DNA of 7,197 nt from Pseudoselenomonas ruminantium. GTDB lineage: Bacteria; Bacillota; Negativicutes; Selenomonadales; Selenomonadaceae. The translations under genes were made by a program, and so were the position numbers. The notes under the pieces were generated by a model. The model worked only from the letters and a program-made list of their open reading frames with translations, did not search any database and was not told the origin of the DNA. Shown in pieces: positions 1 to 6,210 of the stretch. How positions within the stretch are numbered: the first letter of the stretch is position 1; each line of letters opens with the position of its first letter. The stretch is taken from positions 1 to 7,197 of the forward strand of contig DJYL01000155.1 in assembly GCA_002448495.1 (NCBI GenBank), in the 5' to 3' direction.

Positions 1-66
1 GTCTATGGCGAAGGAAAAATATTGTCAGCCCACACGACGCCCTATCACATCAATGTAATGTACGCA

Positions 67-156
67 CTAAGCCCGGTGGCTGATGATGTGTTTCCGTCGC
101 GTTTGACAAGCCTGTCTAAGCAGAGGAAATACATCATCAGCCATCGGGCATCTTAG
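67..156. repeat. Complete hairpin repeat unit B
   Basis: This is a near-perfect inverted repeat. An outer helix CTAAG (67-71) pairs with CTTAG (152-156). A 3-nt bulge on the 3' side (149-151) follows. The main 24-bp helix pairs 72-95 with 125-148 and has only two G-T pairs. A small internal loop leads to an inner helix around GACA/TGTC. No T-tract follows on either strand, so it does not look like an ordinary intrinsic terminator. Transcribed orientation is unknown. Confidence 0.8.
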
Positions 157-179
157 CACTTCATTTGTAATGCACGCAT

Positions 180-267
180 TAAGCCCGGCGACAGATGATG
201 CTTTTCCGACGCGTTTGACAAGCTTGTCTAAGCAGAGGAAAAGCATCATCTGTCGCCAGGTGCCTTA
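180..267. repeat. Complete hairpin repeat unit C
   Basis: The architecture is the same as in the unit at 67-156. TAAG (180-183) pairs with CTTA (264-267), then comes a 3-nt 3' bulge (261-263) and a main helix pairing 184-207 with 237-260 with a single mismatch (186/258). The tip contains the perfect palindrome GACAAGCTTGTC (217-228). Compared with the previous unit, the helix sequence changes at many positions but pairing is kept, while the 29-nt apical segment differs at only two positions. It lies just downstream of the methyltransferase gene on the minus strand. Confidence 0.8.
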
Positions 268-289
268 CCGCATCGATGTTACACGAACC

Positions 290-1093
290 TCAAAACTTCC
301 GTTGCCTCAATGCCTCATAAAGCACAATGGCCCCCGACATCCCCACATTCAGCGATTCCGCCTGCCCATACATGGGAATATACGTCTTTTGTGCCACAGC
401 CAGAATTTCCTGCGATACGCCATTGCCCTCATTGCCCAGCACCACCACCGTTCCTTTGGTAAAATCCTGTCCAAAATGGGGCATTGCCGTCTCGTCAAGC
501 GCCGTAGCCAGCAGCTGCAAATCATTTCGCCGCACAAAATCCGTCAGTTCTTCCACGCTGATACCGCTATATACCGGCACATGGAAAATACTGCCCATAG
601 TGGAGCGCACAGCCTTATCCCCATACACATCCACAGAGCCTTTGAGCAGGATTACACCATCTGCTCCCACGGCGTCTGCTGTGCGGATAATCGTGCCCGC
701 ATTGCCGGGGTCCTGCACACCGTCCATAACCACATACAGAGGATTTTCCCTTTCTGCTATTTGCGGCAGGGAGGGATTTTTTTGTCCCATGACGAGCAAA
801 ATCCCCTGCGGCGTTTCTGTGCTTGCCGCCTTGGCAAACACCGCTTCCGGCACCTCATAGAGCGGACAGTTTTGACCGGTCAATTTCTCGACCAGTTTTG
901 CGCCCCGCTCCTGTGCCATCACCTGACCAGTTAGCAGGCCAAACTCCACCTGCCAGCCTGCTTCTGCCGCCATTTCACAAAGCCTTATGCCCTCAGCCAC
1001 AAAGAGGCCCATCTTTTCCCGCTGTTTGCGCTGTTTTAAGGCCGCCGCCAACTTGATTTTCTTGTTGGCAGGGCTGTCAATTCGTTCAATCAT
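290..1093 (-). CDS. SpoU/TrmH-family RNA 2'-O-ribose methyltransferase
   Basis: This 267-aa protein is a SPOUT-class enzyme expected to transfer a methyl group from S-adenosylmethionine to the 2'-OH of a ribose in rRNA or tRNA in the cytoplasm. Residues 1-95 form the SpoU substrate-binding domain, with FVAEGIRLCE near residue 31. The catalytic knot carries the three family motifs: GVQDPGNAGTIIRTADA from residue 125 (N131, R137), LGNEGNGVS from 219 (N221, E222) and SLNVGMSGAIVLYEAL from 247. The length is normal for RlmB/YsgA-like proteins, but the exact target nucleotide cannot be deduced. The ATG follows AGGAG by 7 nt. It is the last gene of an operon, starting 16 nt after the YolD-like gene, and a hairpin array follows its stop codon. 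Confidence 0.93.
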   Translation of the reverse strand: MIERIDSPANKKIKLAAALKQRKQREKMGLFVAEGIRLCEMAAEAGWQVEFGLLTGQVMAQERGAKLVEKLTGQNCPLYEVPEAVFAKAASTETPQGILLVMGQKNPSLPQIAERENPLYVVMDGVQDPGNAGTIIRTADAVGADGVILLKGSVDVYGDKAVRSTMGSIFHVPVYSGISVEELTDFVRRNDLQLLATALDETAMPHFGQDFTKGTVVVLGNEGNGVSQEILAVAQKTYIPMYGQAESLNVGMSGAIVLYEALRQRKF

Positions 1094-1109
1094 TTATACG
1101 CTCCTAACC

Positions 1110-1322
1110 TTAATCCCAATCACTGTCACCCTGGTGAAACTTACGCACAGCTTCCTCATGCTCAACCTGTGTCCGTTGAATGACTTCGTCATATCCAGTC
1201 AAAGCAGCAAAAGGGGCAAACTGTGCCGCCCGCTTTTCCCGTGGCATAGGCGGATGTTTTATCGAAATCGGATGCGGCCTGTGCAAAATGGCCTGATACC
1301 GTTCGGGAAGTTTTTCGCTCAT
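1110..1322 (-). CDS. YolD-like small protein coupled to the Y-family polymerase
   Basis: This is a 70-aa soluble, charged protein without membrane segments or a signal peptide. The central stretch MPREKRAAQFAPFAALTGYDE (residues 25-45) resembles the core of YolD-like proteins found beside Y-family polymerases in Clostridia and other Firmicutes. In Bacillus, yolD-type genes neighbour the SOS polymerase gene uvrX, but the biochemical role is not established. The start codon overlaps the polymerase stop codon as ATGA (1319-1322), which indicates translational coupling. The gene also has its own GGAGGG 8 nt upstream. The C-terminus is acidic (GDSDWD). Family assignment rests on recalled motif similarity and genomic context. 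The reading frame itself is well supported by the operon arrangement. Confidence 0.75.
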   Translation of the reverse strand: MSEKLPERYQAILHRPHPISIKHPPMPREKRAAQFAPFAALTGYDEVIQRTQVEHEEAVRKFHQGDSDWD

Positions 1323-2851
1323 GCCCTATGCCCTCCAATCTGGTTATTGCGTTCTCTGGTTGTCCCTTCCTCCCGCAGATTGCTGCCCTTTAAGATTGCA
1401 TTCTTGCCAAACTTTTCCTTAATCGTCAGCATGGCATGCTGCAAGGATTTCTCCCGCTTGGCGGCCTGTTCCGCCTGCGCTCGCTCCTGCACCTTTTGCG
1501 GCGCGGTATCAAAAAGGTTCAACTGCTCCGCCGTTGCCTTTTTCTGCTCTACCGCCTCAGCCTCACGGATAACGTGATTAGCCGTGACCGTCACCCGCCG
1601 CACGAAAAGTTCCGAAAGCGTAATGCGCTCATAAAGCTCCCCTACGGCCTGCAGGATGACTTTGCTCGATGATGTATAGCTGCCTAAGTTTATCGAGCCA
1701 TGTGCAGGCTTCGGCACAGTACGCCCATAATGGTCAATATGCAAGGGCCCTTTGTATTGCGCACGCAAGTCTGCCCGCTGAAGATTACTCACATCATAGC
1801 CGATATCGAGCACAATCTGGTCCGTGACCAGCCCTTTCGCCACCAAATCCAGCACCAGTAAATCCGTCATTTCCCAAACGATAAGCTGTGCCTTTTCATG
1901 GTCATAAGGCTCCTGTAAGACTTGCCCTGAGCTGATACTATTGCTTGCCGGCCGATAATTCTTGATATCTGCCATCGTGCAGGGCTCCCAGCCCCAGGCA
2001 TGGTCAATCAACAGCTCCGCATTGACACCGAACAGCTTATAGAGCAAATCCTCATTATGATATTCATGGGCACTGCCCAACGAACACAGGGCCACATCCC
2101 CCATGGTAAAGAGGCCATGCTCCTGCAATTTTTTCGCATAACCTCTGCCCACCCGCCAAAAATCCGTAATCGGCCTGTGGTTCCAAAGTTTTTCCCGATA
2201 GCTTATTTCGTCCAGTTCTGCAATGCGTACACCGTCTTTATCCGGCGGCATATGTTTGGCTTCAATATCCATGGCAATTTTCGCCAGATAGAGATTCGTG
2301 CCGATTCCCGCCGTTGCCGTTATGCCCGTTTCCTGCAGCACATCGCGAATCATCTGCATGGCCAGCTCATGGGCTGTAACTTTACGCACAGCCAGATAGG
2401 GCGACACATCAATAAACACCTCATCAATGCTATACACATGAATGTCCTGCGGTGATACATAGCGCAGATAGATATTGTAAATCCGGCGGCTGACCTCCAT
2501 ATAGAGCGCCATCTGCGGCCTGGCCACCACATAATCCACCGCCATCTGCGGATTAGCCGCCAGTTCACGGGAATCAATGGAACTGCCGGCCAGCTTATGC
2601 CCCACGATTTTCCGGCTGCGCGCATTATTCACTTGCCGTATTTTTTGCTCGACCTCAAATAACCTTAGCCGTCCCGGCAGGCCATACGCCTTTAAGGCCG
2701 GTGATACCGCCAGACAGATGGTTTTCGCCGTCCGGGATGCATCGGCCACCACCAGATTGGTAGTCATGGCATTTAGCCCGCGCAGCTTGCATTCCACCGA
2801 TGCGTAAAAAGATTTGAGGTCAATGGAAAGATATACCTTGCTCATAACCAT
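1319..2851 (-). CDS. Y-family (UmuC/DinB-type) translesion DNA polymerase
   Basis: This 510-aa error-prone polymerase is expected to replicate past damaged bases. The palm motifs are intact: SIDLKSFYASVE from residue 9 (metal-binding D11, steric-gate region F15-Y16) and YSIDEVFID from 140 (D143, E144). GIGTNLYLAKIAMDI (182-196) is the conserved helix after the palm, and FWRVGRGYAKKL (231-242) is the helix-hairpin-helix thumb. The little-finger domain spans about 300-430. QLNLF at 443-447 is a beta-clamp binding motif. The tail after it (AILKGSNL and RNNQIGGH) is typical of the Firmicute UvrX/YqjW-like branch. It is the first gene of a three-gene operon. The ATG at 2849-2851 has no recognisable ribosome binding site and follows a terminator-like hairpin by 8 nt; the in-frame ATG at 2843-2845 is an alternative start. 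The catalytic aspartate excludes later starts. Confidence 0.93.
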   Translation of the reverse strand: MVMSKVYLSIDLKSFYASVECKLRGLNAMTTNLVVADASRTAKTICLAVSPALKAYGLPGRLRLFEVEQKIRQVNNARSRKIVGHKLAGSSIDSRELAANPQMAVDYVVARPQMALYMEVSRRIYNIYLRYVSPQDIHVYSIDEVFIDVSPYLAVRKVTAHELAMQMIRDVLQETGITATAGIGTNLYLAKIAMDIEAKHMPPDKDGVRIAELDEISYREKLWNHRPITDFWRVGRGYAKKLQEHGLFTMGDVALCSLGSAHEYHNEDLLYKLFGVNAELLIDHAWGWEPCTMADIKNYRPASNSISSGQVLQEPYDHEKAQLIVWEMTDLLVLDLVAKGLVTDQIVLDIGYDVSNLQRADLRAQYKGPLHIDHYGRTVPKPAHGSINLGSYTSSSKVILQAVGELYERITLSELFVRRVTVTANHVIREAEAVEQKKATAEQLNLFDTAPQKVQERAQAEQAAKREKSLQHAMLTIKEKFGKNAILKGSNLREEGTTRERNNQIGGHRA

Positions 2852-2859
2852 TACTATAA

Positions 2860-2900
2860 CATAAAATCGCCAGTATGTTCGACATACTGACGATTTTATG
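2860..2900 (-). terminator. Intrinsic terminator hairpin downstream of the RTX gene
   Basis: The arms 2860-2878 and 2882-2900 pair over 19 bp around a TCG loop, with one imperfection (2870/2890). That position is a G-U wobble in minus-strand RNA but a C-A mismatch in plus-strand RNA, so the minus strand is favoured. The AT-rich base (AAAATCG/CGATTTT) gives a U-rich 3' end. It lies 84 bp after the RTX stop codon and only 8 bp before the polymerase start, so it may also affect polymerase expression. The core CAGTATGTTCGACATACTG recurs exactly at 6257-6275. Confidence 0.75.
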
Positions 2901-2983
2901 CGATATTTTTCTGTGCTCCCTACAAGACATTTGTTCTTTTTGGCTTTATCTTACAGTAAGTTTCAGAATACAAACCCATCTTT
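2901..2983. other. Intergenic spacer between the RTX gene and the terminator, with weak dyads
   Basis: No gene is present here. Two small imperfect or short dyads are visible: AGACATTTGTTCT (2925-2937), whose minus-strand reading GAACAAATGTCT resembles a degraded Gram-positive LexA box, and CTTACAGTAAG (2950-2960). No convincing -35/-10 pair for the downstream polymerase gene was found on the minus strand. Confidence 0.4.
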
Positions 2984-5900
2984 TTACTTGACCACGACCT
3001 TGTTCCCAGACAATTGCAGGTTGTACGTCTTATTGCCCGCCACCAGCTTGGTCAAGCCGCTTGGGCTCCAGTTGAACAGGGTTATGCTGTCATTTGTGTT
3101 GTTATTGAAGCTCATAACCAGGCTATTGCTGGACAGGTTCAATTTCACCTGGCTCTTGATATTGGTTACATTGTACAGGTAAAGAATGTCCTTCCTGTTT
3201 GCCCCCAGGATAATATCTCGCCCATCACCTTGGTAGAACTGTATCTTATCTATGCCCCTGCCGCCTAGAATAATATCGTTGCCCGTTCCACCACGCAGAG
3301 TATCTGTACCAGTCCCGCCATAAAGATAATCATCTCCGGCTCCACCATTCAATATGTTGTTGCCGCTTTGGGCATAGAGTTCATCATCTCCATTGCCCCC
3401 CTGCAGATTATCATTGCCAGCACCACCATACAGGGCATCATCTTCACTGCCACCAATAAGCGTATTGGCTTCAGCTGACCCCCAAAGGGTCATATCGGCT
3501 TTAGCCTTGGAGGCATTCACCGTATCAATGCTGGTATAAAGGGATTTATTGGCCAGATTGACGCTGCAGGGCTTTGCACCGGTGATGGTCAATGTATCGA
3601 CCTTGGACGAACCATGATACCCCTGGCCGGTCACATAGCTCCACGTATTGGCCGTGGCATTTGTGCCGAAGTTATGGCGGACAGCCTTGCCATCGGTACT
3701 AACGATATCCGCATACTGCCCTTTTACCGCCTTGCCTGAAAGTTTCTGATAACCTGCATCATTATAAAGAAGAACATCCTTGCCAGCAATCTGCACTTTG
3801 CTCAATCTGCCGCTGGTATAACGGATTTTATCCTTACCTGCCTCAAAATCAGCAATGGTATCATTGCCATCATCCCGGGCATAGCAAAATACGTCATTGC
3901 CAGCCCCTCCATAAAGGACATCATTGCCTCTGTTGCCATAAAGCGTATCATTCCCAGCACCACCTTTAAGCGTATCATTCTTGTTGCCGCCTGACAGTGT
4001 ATTCGCTCCTGCCGCCCCCGTAATGTTCACGGTCGCCGTTGCATCAGACGCATCCACATTATCAATGCTGGTATACAGGGAAGCCGTGCTCAAATTGATG
4101 TTGGCAGATGTGCCAGCAGTGACCATTAATGTATCTGCCTTGGAGGAACCATGATACCCCTGGCCGGCTATATAATTCCATGTATTGGCTGCACCATTTT
4201 TACCAAAATTATGGCGGATGGATTTGCCATTCGTTCCCACAATATCAGCATACTGCCCCTTCACGGCCTTGCCAGTCAATTTCTGATAACCTGCACCGTT
4301 ATAGAGCAACACATCTTTCCCCGAAATCTGCACCTTGCTCAGGCTGCCACTGGTATATCGAATTTTATCCTTGCCCGCTTCAAAATCGGCTATGGTATCA
4401 TTGCCATCTCCTTGGGCATAGTAGAACACATCATTTCCGGCACCGCCAAGCAGATTATCGTTGCCTTTTCCTCCATAGAGAGCATCATTGCCAGTATCAC
4501 CGTAAATTTTATCATTGCCGGCATTGCCCTTAAGGGTGTCATTTCCAGCCCCGCCCTTCAATGTATCATTTTTATTGCTGCCCAAAAGAGTATTCGCTTC
4601 TGCGCCACCCGTAATGGTCATGGCCGCAACTGCCTTGGAAGCATCCACGTTATCAATGCTGGTAAACATGGAAGCCGTTGCCAAGTTAAGGCTGTATGAT
4701 GTACTGCCACTAATATTCAGTGTATCCACCTTGGCCGAGCCATGGTATCCTTGTCCTGAGATATAGTTCCACTTATTGGCCTTTTCACTGACGCCAAAAT
4801 TATGACGTACTAATTTACCATTGCTGCCCACTATATCAGCATATTGCCGTCCATCATTGGCCATTCCAGTCAATCTTTGGGAGCCCTTATCGTTATAAAG
4901 CAACACATCCCGACCAGATAATTTCACTTTGCTTAAACCGCCGCTAGTATAGCGAATTTTATCCTTGCCAGACTTGAAATCATTAATTCTGTCAGTGCCA
5001 TCCCCTTGGGCAAAATAGAAAACATTATTGCCGGCACCGCCATACAAATTATCGTCACCTTTGCCGCCATAGAGGGCATCATTGCCATTTCCACCATAAA
5101 TAAAGTCATTGCCTGTTCCACCTTTAAGGGTATCATTGCCACCATAGCCATACAAGGTGTTTACATTTTTCCCGCCCAAAATGGTATTCGCATGATCATT
5201 TCCCTTTATCTCTATAGATTTGGTGGTATTCTGTGCATTGATGGTCTTAATTTTTTCACTGTAATCTGCGGCATTAACAGTATGTCCTGCATAAGCGGAC
5301 GACACCGCAAGGGCCGTCTTGTCAGCATTGTAGCTGAGTCCTGTCGGGAGCGCCACCACGCTGCCCAACGTAGTCTGCGTATTACCGCTCACCAGCTTGA
5401 TTTTCGATGCTGACACATCTTTTAGGCCCTGCAGGCATACTGTAGCCGTTATTCCATCCGTATCGGTGAAATCGACCCTCAAGCCATTGTCATATGGATT
5501 AATATCTACCTTTAAATTGCTCAGAGACTTCGTTACCTGCAGCCTGTCCTGCATGATGTCAAAGTCCGTAATTGTGCCAGATGCATTAATAACATATGTA
5601 TCGGCTCCATCACCACCAGTGATATTTCCCTCAACACTGGTGTTAATGTAGAATATGTCATTTCCCCTGCCGCCCCTAATATCAGTGTTATAGTTTAAGA
5701 ACGTTTCAATATAGATCTTATCATCACCATCACCCGCATCTACAATCGTCCCACCTGTTCCCACCGAATACGAATACATATTTGCGCTTATCTGGTTTAT
5801 GTGAATTTCATCCTGCAAGGATGTCCCATTAATCAGGGCATTGGAAGACCATCCCATAGTGTCATTTATGGTGATATGCTGCCCCATGCTTCCTTCTTGA

Positions 5901-6133
5901 GCAGTATATTTCCATTCGCCGTAACTTGGGTTGGTAATTATCCCTACAACTACATCATTATCAGTTAACTGATAACCATAATAATCTGGAATAAACTGAC
6001 AGGAATATGCATTATTTATATCTGCATTTCGATTCCAGACAACTTTTCCTGCAGGAATATCAAACCAATCATGACCATACTGGTAAAAAACAACACTATT
6101 GAAATCTATCCGATACATCCCTTTTTGTGCCAT
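2984..6133 (-). CDS. Large RTX (hemolysin-type calcium-binding repeat) secreted protein
   Basis: This 1049-aa, glycine- and aspartate-rich protein carries many GGxGNDxLx nonapeptides, which in this family bind Ca2+ and fold as beta-rolls after type I secretion. There is no Sec signal peptide or membrane segment. Numbered from the ATG: 1-125 is an unrecognised N-terminal region; 127-200 holds loose RTX-like turns; four clear RTX blocks lie at 316-371, 514-569, 711-748 and 890-963. Three similar linker domains of about 141 aa separate the blocks. A C-terminal region (964-1049) resembles the HCBP-related domain and ends in NKVVVK, plausible as an uncleaved secretion signal. No enzymatic domain is recognisable, so adhesin, surface-layer or biofilm roles are guesses. 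The ATG at 6131-6133, with AGGA 10 nt upstream, is preferred to the in-frame GTG at 6140-6142, which lies too close to that site. No transporter genes are in the window. Confidence 0.9.
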   Translation of the reverse strand: MAQKGMYRIDFNSVVFYQYGHDWFDIPAGKVVWNRNADINNAYSCQFIPDYYGYQLTDNDVVVGIITNPSYGEWKYTAQEGSMGQHITINDTMGWSSNALINGTSLQDEIHINQISANMYSYSVGTGGTIVDAGDGDDKIYIETFLNYNTDIRGGRGNDIFYINTSVEGNITGGDGADTYVINASGTITDFDIMQDRLQVTKSLSNLKVDINPYDNGLRVDFTDTDGITATVCLQGLKDVSASKIKLVSGNTQTTLGSVVALPTGLSYNADKTALAVSSAYAGHTVNAADYSEKIKTINAQNTTKSIEIKGNDHANTILGGKNVNTLYGYGGNDTLKGGTGNDFIYGGNGNDALYGGKGDDNLYGGAGNNVFYFAQGDGTDRINDFKSGKDKIRYTSGGLSKVKLSGRDVLLYNDKGSQRLTGMANDGRQYADIVGSNGKLVRHNFGVSEKANKWNYISGQGYHGSAKVDTLNISGSTSYSLNLATASMFTSIDNVDASKAVAAMTITGGAEANTLLGSNKNDTLKGGAGNDTLKGNAGNDKIYGDTGNDALYGGKGNDNLLGGAGNDVFYYAQGDGNDTIADFEAGKDKIRYTSGSLSKVQISGKDVLLYNGAGYQKLTGKAVKGQYADIVGTNGKSIRHNFGKNGAANTWNYIAGQGYHGSSKADTLMVTAGTSANINLSTASLYTSIDNVDASDATATVNITGAAGANTLSGGNKNDTLKGGAGNDTLYGNRGNDVLYGGAGNDVFCYARDDGNDTIADFEAGKDKIRYTSGRLSKVQIAGKDVLLYNDAGYQKLSGKAVKGQYADIVSTDGKAVRHNFGTNATANTWSYVTGQGYHGSSKVDTLTITGAKPCSVNLANKSLYTSIDTVNASKAKADMTLWGSAEANTLIGGSEDDALYGGAGNDNLQGGNGDDELYAQSGNNILNGGAGDDYLYGGTGTDTLRGGTGNDIILGGRGIDKIQFYQGDGRDIILGANRKDILYLYNVTNIKSQVKLNLSSNSLVMSFNNNTNDSITLFNWSPSGLTKLVAGNKTYNLQLSGNKVVVK
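3245..3466 (-). repeat. RTX nonapeptide block 4 (74 aa)
   Basis: This is the longest block of consecutive GGxGxDxLx nonapeptides (residues 890-963 of the RTX protein). It leads into the C-terminal domain through IQFYQGDG, which aligns with the start of the inter-block linkers. Several turns are degenerate (AQSGNNILN, GGRGIDKIQ). Confidence 0.85.
3467..3889 (-). repeat. RTX inter-block linker domain, copy 3
   Basis: This copy covers residues 749-889 of the RTX protein, starting at FCYARDDG and running through KDKIRYTSG, GKDVLLYN, GQYADIVS, VRHNFG, GQGYHGSSKVDTL and SLYTSIDTVNAS. It aligns almost without gaps with the copies at 4004-4426 and 4595-5020, and the similarity is also clear at the DNA level. 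Confidence 0.85.
3890..4003 (-). repeat. RTX nonapeptide block 3 (38 aa)
   Basis: This is the shortest block (residues 711-748), with about four nonapeptides including GGAGNDTLY and GGAGNDVFC. It is 18 residues shorter than blocks 1 and 2, which equals two nonapeptides, or one full beta-roll turn. Confidence 0.85.
4004..4426 (-). repeat. RTX inter-block linker domain, copy 2
   Basis: This copy covers residues 570-710, starting at FYYAQGDG. It shares most residues with copy 3: over a 62-residue stretch from VLLYN to DTL about 14 positions differ, mostly conservatively. This suggests duplication of a linker-plus-block unit. Confidence 0.85.
4427..4594 (-). repeat. RTX nonapeptide block 2 (56 aa)
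   Basis: This block covers residues 514-569 and contains turns such as GGAGNDTLK, GNAGNDKIY, GGKGNDNLL and GGAGNDVFY. It is equal in length to block 1. Confidence 0.85.
4595..5020 (-). repeat. RTX inter-block linker domain, copy 1
   Basis: This copy covers residues 372-513, starting at FYFAQGDG. It is the most diverged of the three linkers (for example LTGMANDGRQYADIVG, with one extra residue, where the others have GKAVKGQYADIV) but keeps the same order of motifs through HNFG, GQGYHGS and SIDNVDAS. Confidence 0.85.
5021..5188 (-). repeat. RTX nonapeptide block 1 (56 aa)
   Basis: This block covers residues 316-371. Its turns include GYGGNDTLK, GGTGNDFIY, GGNGNDALY, GGKGDDNLY and GGAGNNVFY. 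It is the first dense RTX block after an N-terminal half that contains only scattered RTX-like turns. Confidence 0.85.
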
Positions 6134-6157
6134 AGCAAACACATCCTTTCAAGTATT

Positions 6158-6197
6158 CACATTTCCTCGAATTTTCCAAAAAATGTGGAGTGGAAAA
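6158..6197 (-). promoter_or_regulatory. Interleaved inverted repeats in the RTX mRNA leader
   Basis: Two inverted repeats overlap so that each has one arm inside the other's loop: TTTTCC/GGAAAA (6172-6177 with 6192-6197) and CACATTT/AAATGTG (6158-6164 with 6181-6187). They could form alternative hairpins or a pseudoknot upstream of the ribosome binding site at 6144-6149. The helices are short and AT-rich, so chance is a real possibility. Confidence 0.3.
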
Positions 6198-6210
6198 CCC
6201 TTATAATTAT

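Larger units (their letters stand above)
1..286. repeat. Tandem array of structured hairpin repeats, period 112-113 bp
   Basis: This gene-free stretch is a tandem repeat. The marker GTCTA recurs at 1, 114 and 226. Each unit has a long hairpin followed by a short linker resembling CACATCAATGTAATGTACGCA (46-66, 157-179 and, degenerate, 268-286). The window opens inside a diverged first unit, so only the 3' half of its hairpin (about 1-45) is present and the array must extend leftwards. Two complete hairpins follow at 67-156 and 180-267. The array stops 3 bp before the stop codon of the minus-strand methyltransferase gene. No open frame, tRNA or CRISPR organisation explains it. Whether it acts as RNA, as a DNA palindrome or as a mobile repeat cannot be told from the window. 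Confidence 0.85.

Noticed and set aside
103..131. TTGACA inside the hairpin tips (103-108 and 215-220) as a -35 promoter box
   Set aside because: No -10 hexamer lies 16-18 bp downstream in either copy, and the segment is better explained as the conserved apical part of the hairpin.
67..249. A 60-aa minus-strand open frame through the hairpins
   Set aside because: It simply reads through both palindromes, has no ribosome binding site I can identify, and the base-pair covariation is better explained by structure than by coding.
67..267. Integron attC sites
   Set aside because: attC sites conserve short boxes at the base and vary at the tip; here the tip is conserved and the stem varies. There are also no gene cassettes between the units and no integrase in the window.
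67..267. Rho-independent terminators for the methyltransferase operon
   Set aside because: The stems are much longer than usual terminators and no T-tract follows them on the minus strand.
170..934. Long plus-strand open frame opposite the methyltransferase gene
   Set aside because: It starts inside the hairpin array and runs antisense to a gene with complete SpoU motifs and a ribosome binding site. Its own translation is rich in His, Arg and Cys and matches nothing.
4151..4699. Plus-strand open frames opposite the RTX repeats
   Set aside because: They are by-products of the periodic glycine/aspartate codons of the RTX gene: the antisense frames repeat with the same period and have no ribosome binding sites.
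6134..6142. GTG start for the RTX gene at 6140-6142
   Set aside because: The AGGA motif is only about 1 nt away from the GTG, too close for initiation, but 10 nt from the ATG at 6131-6133.
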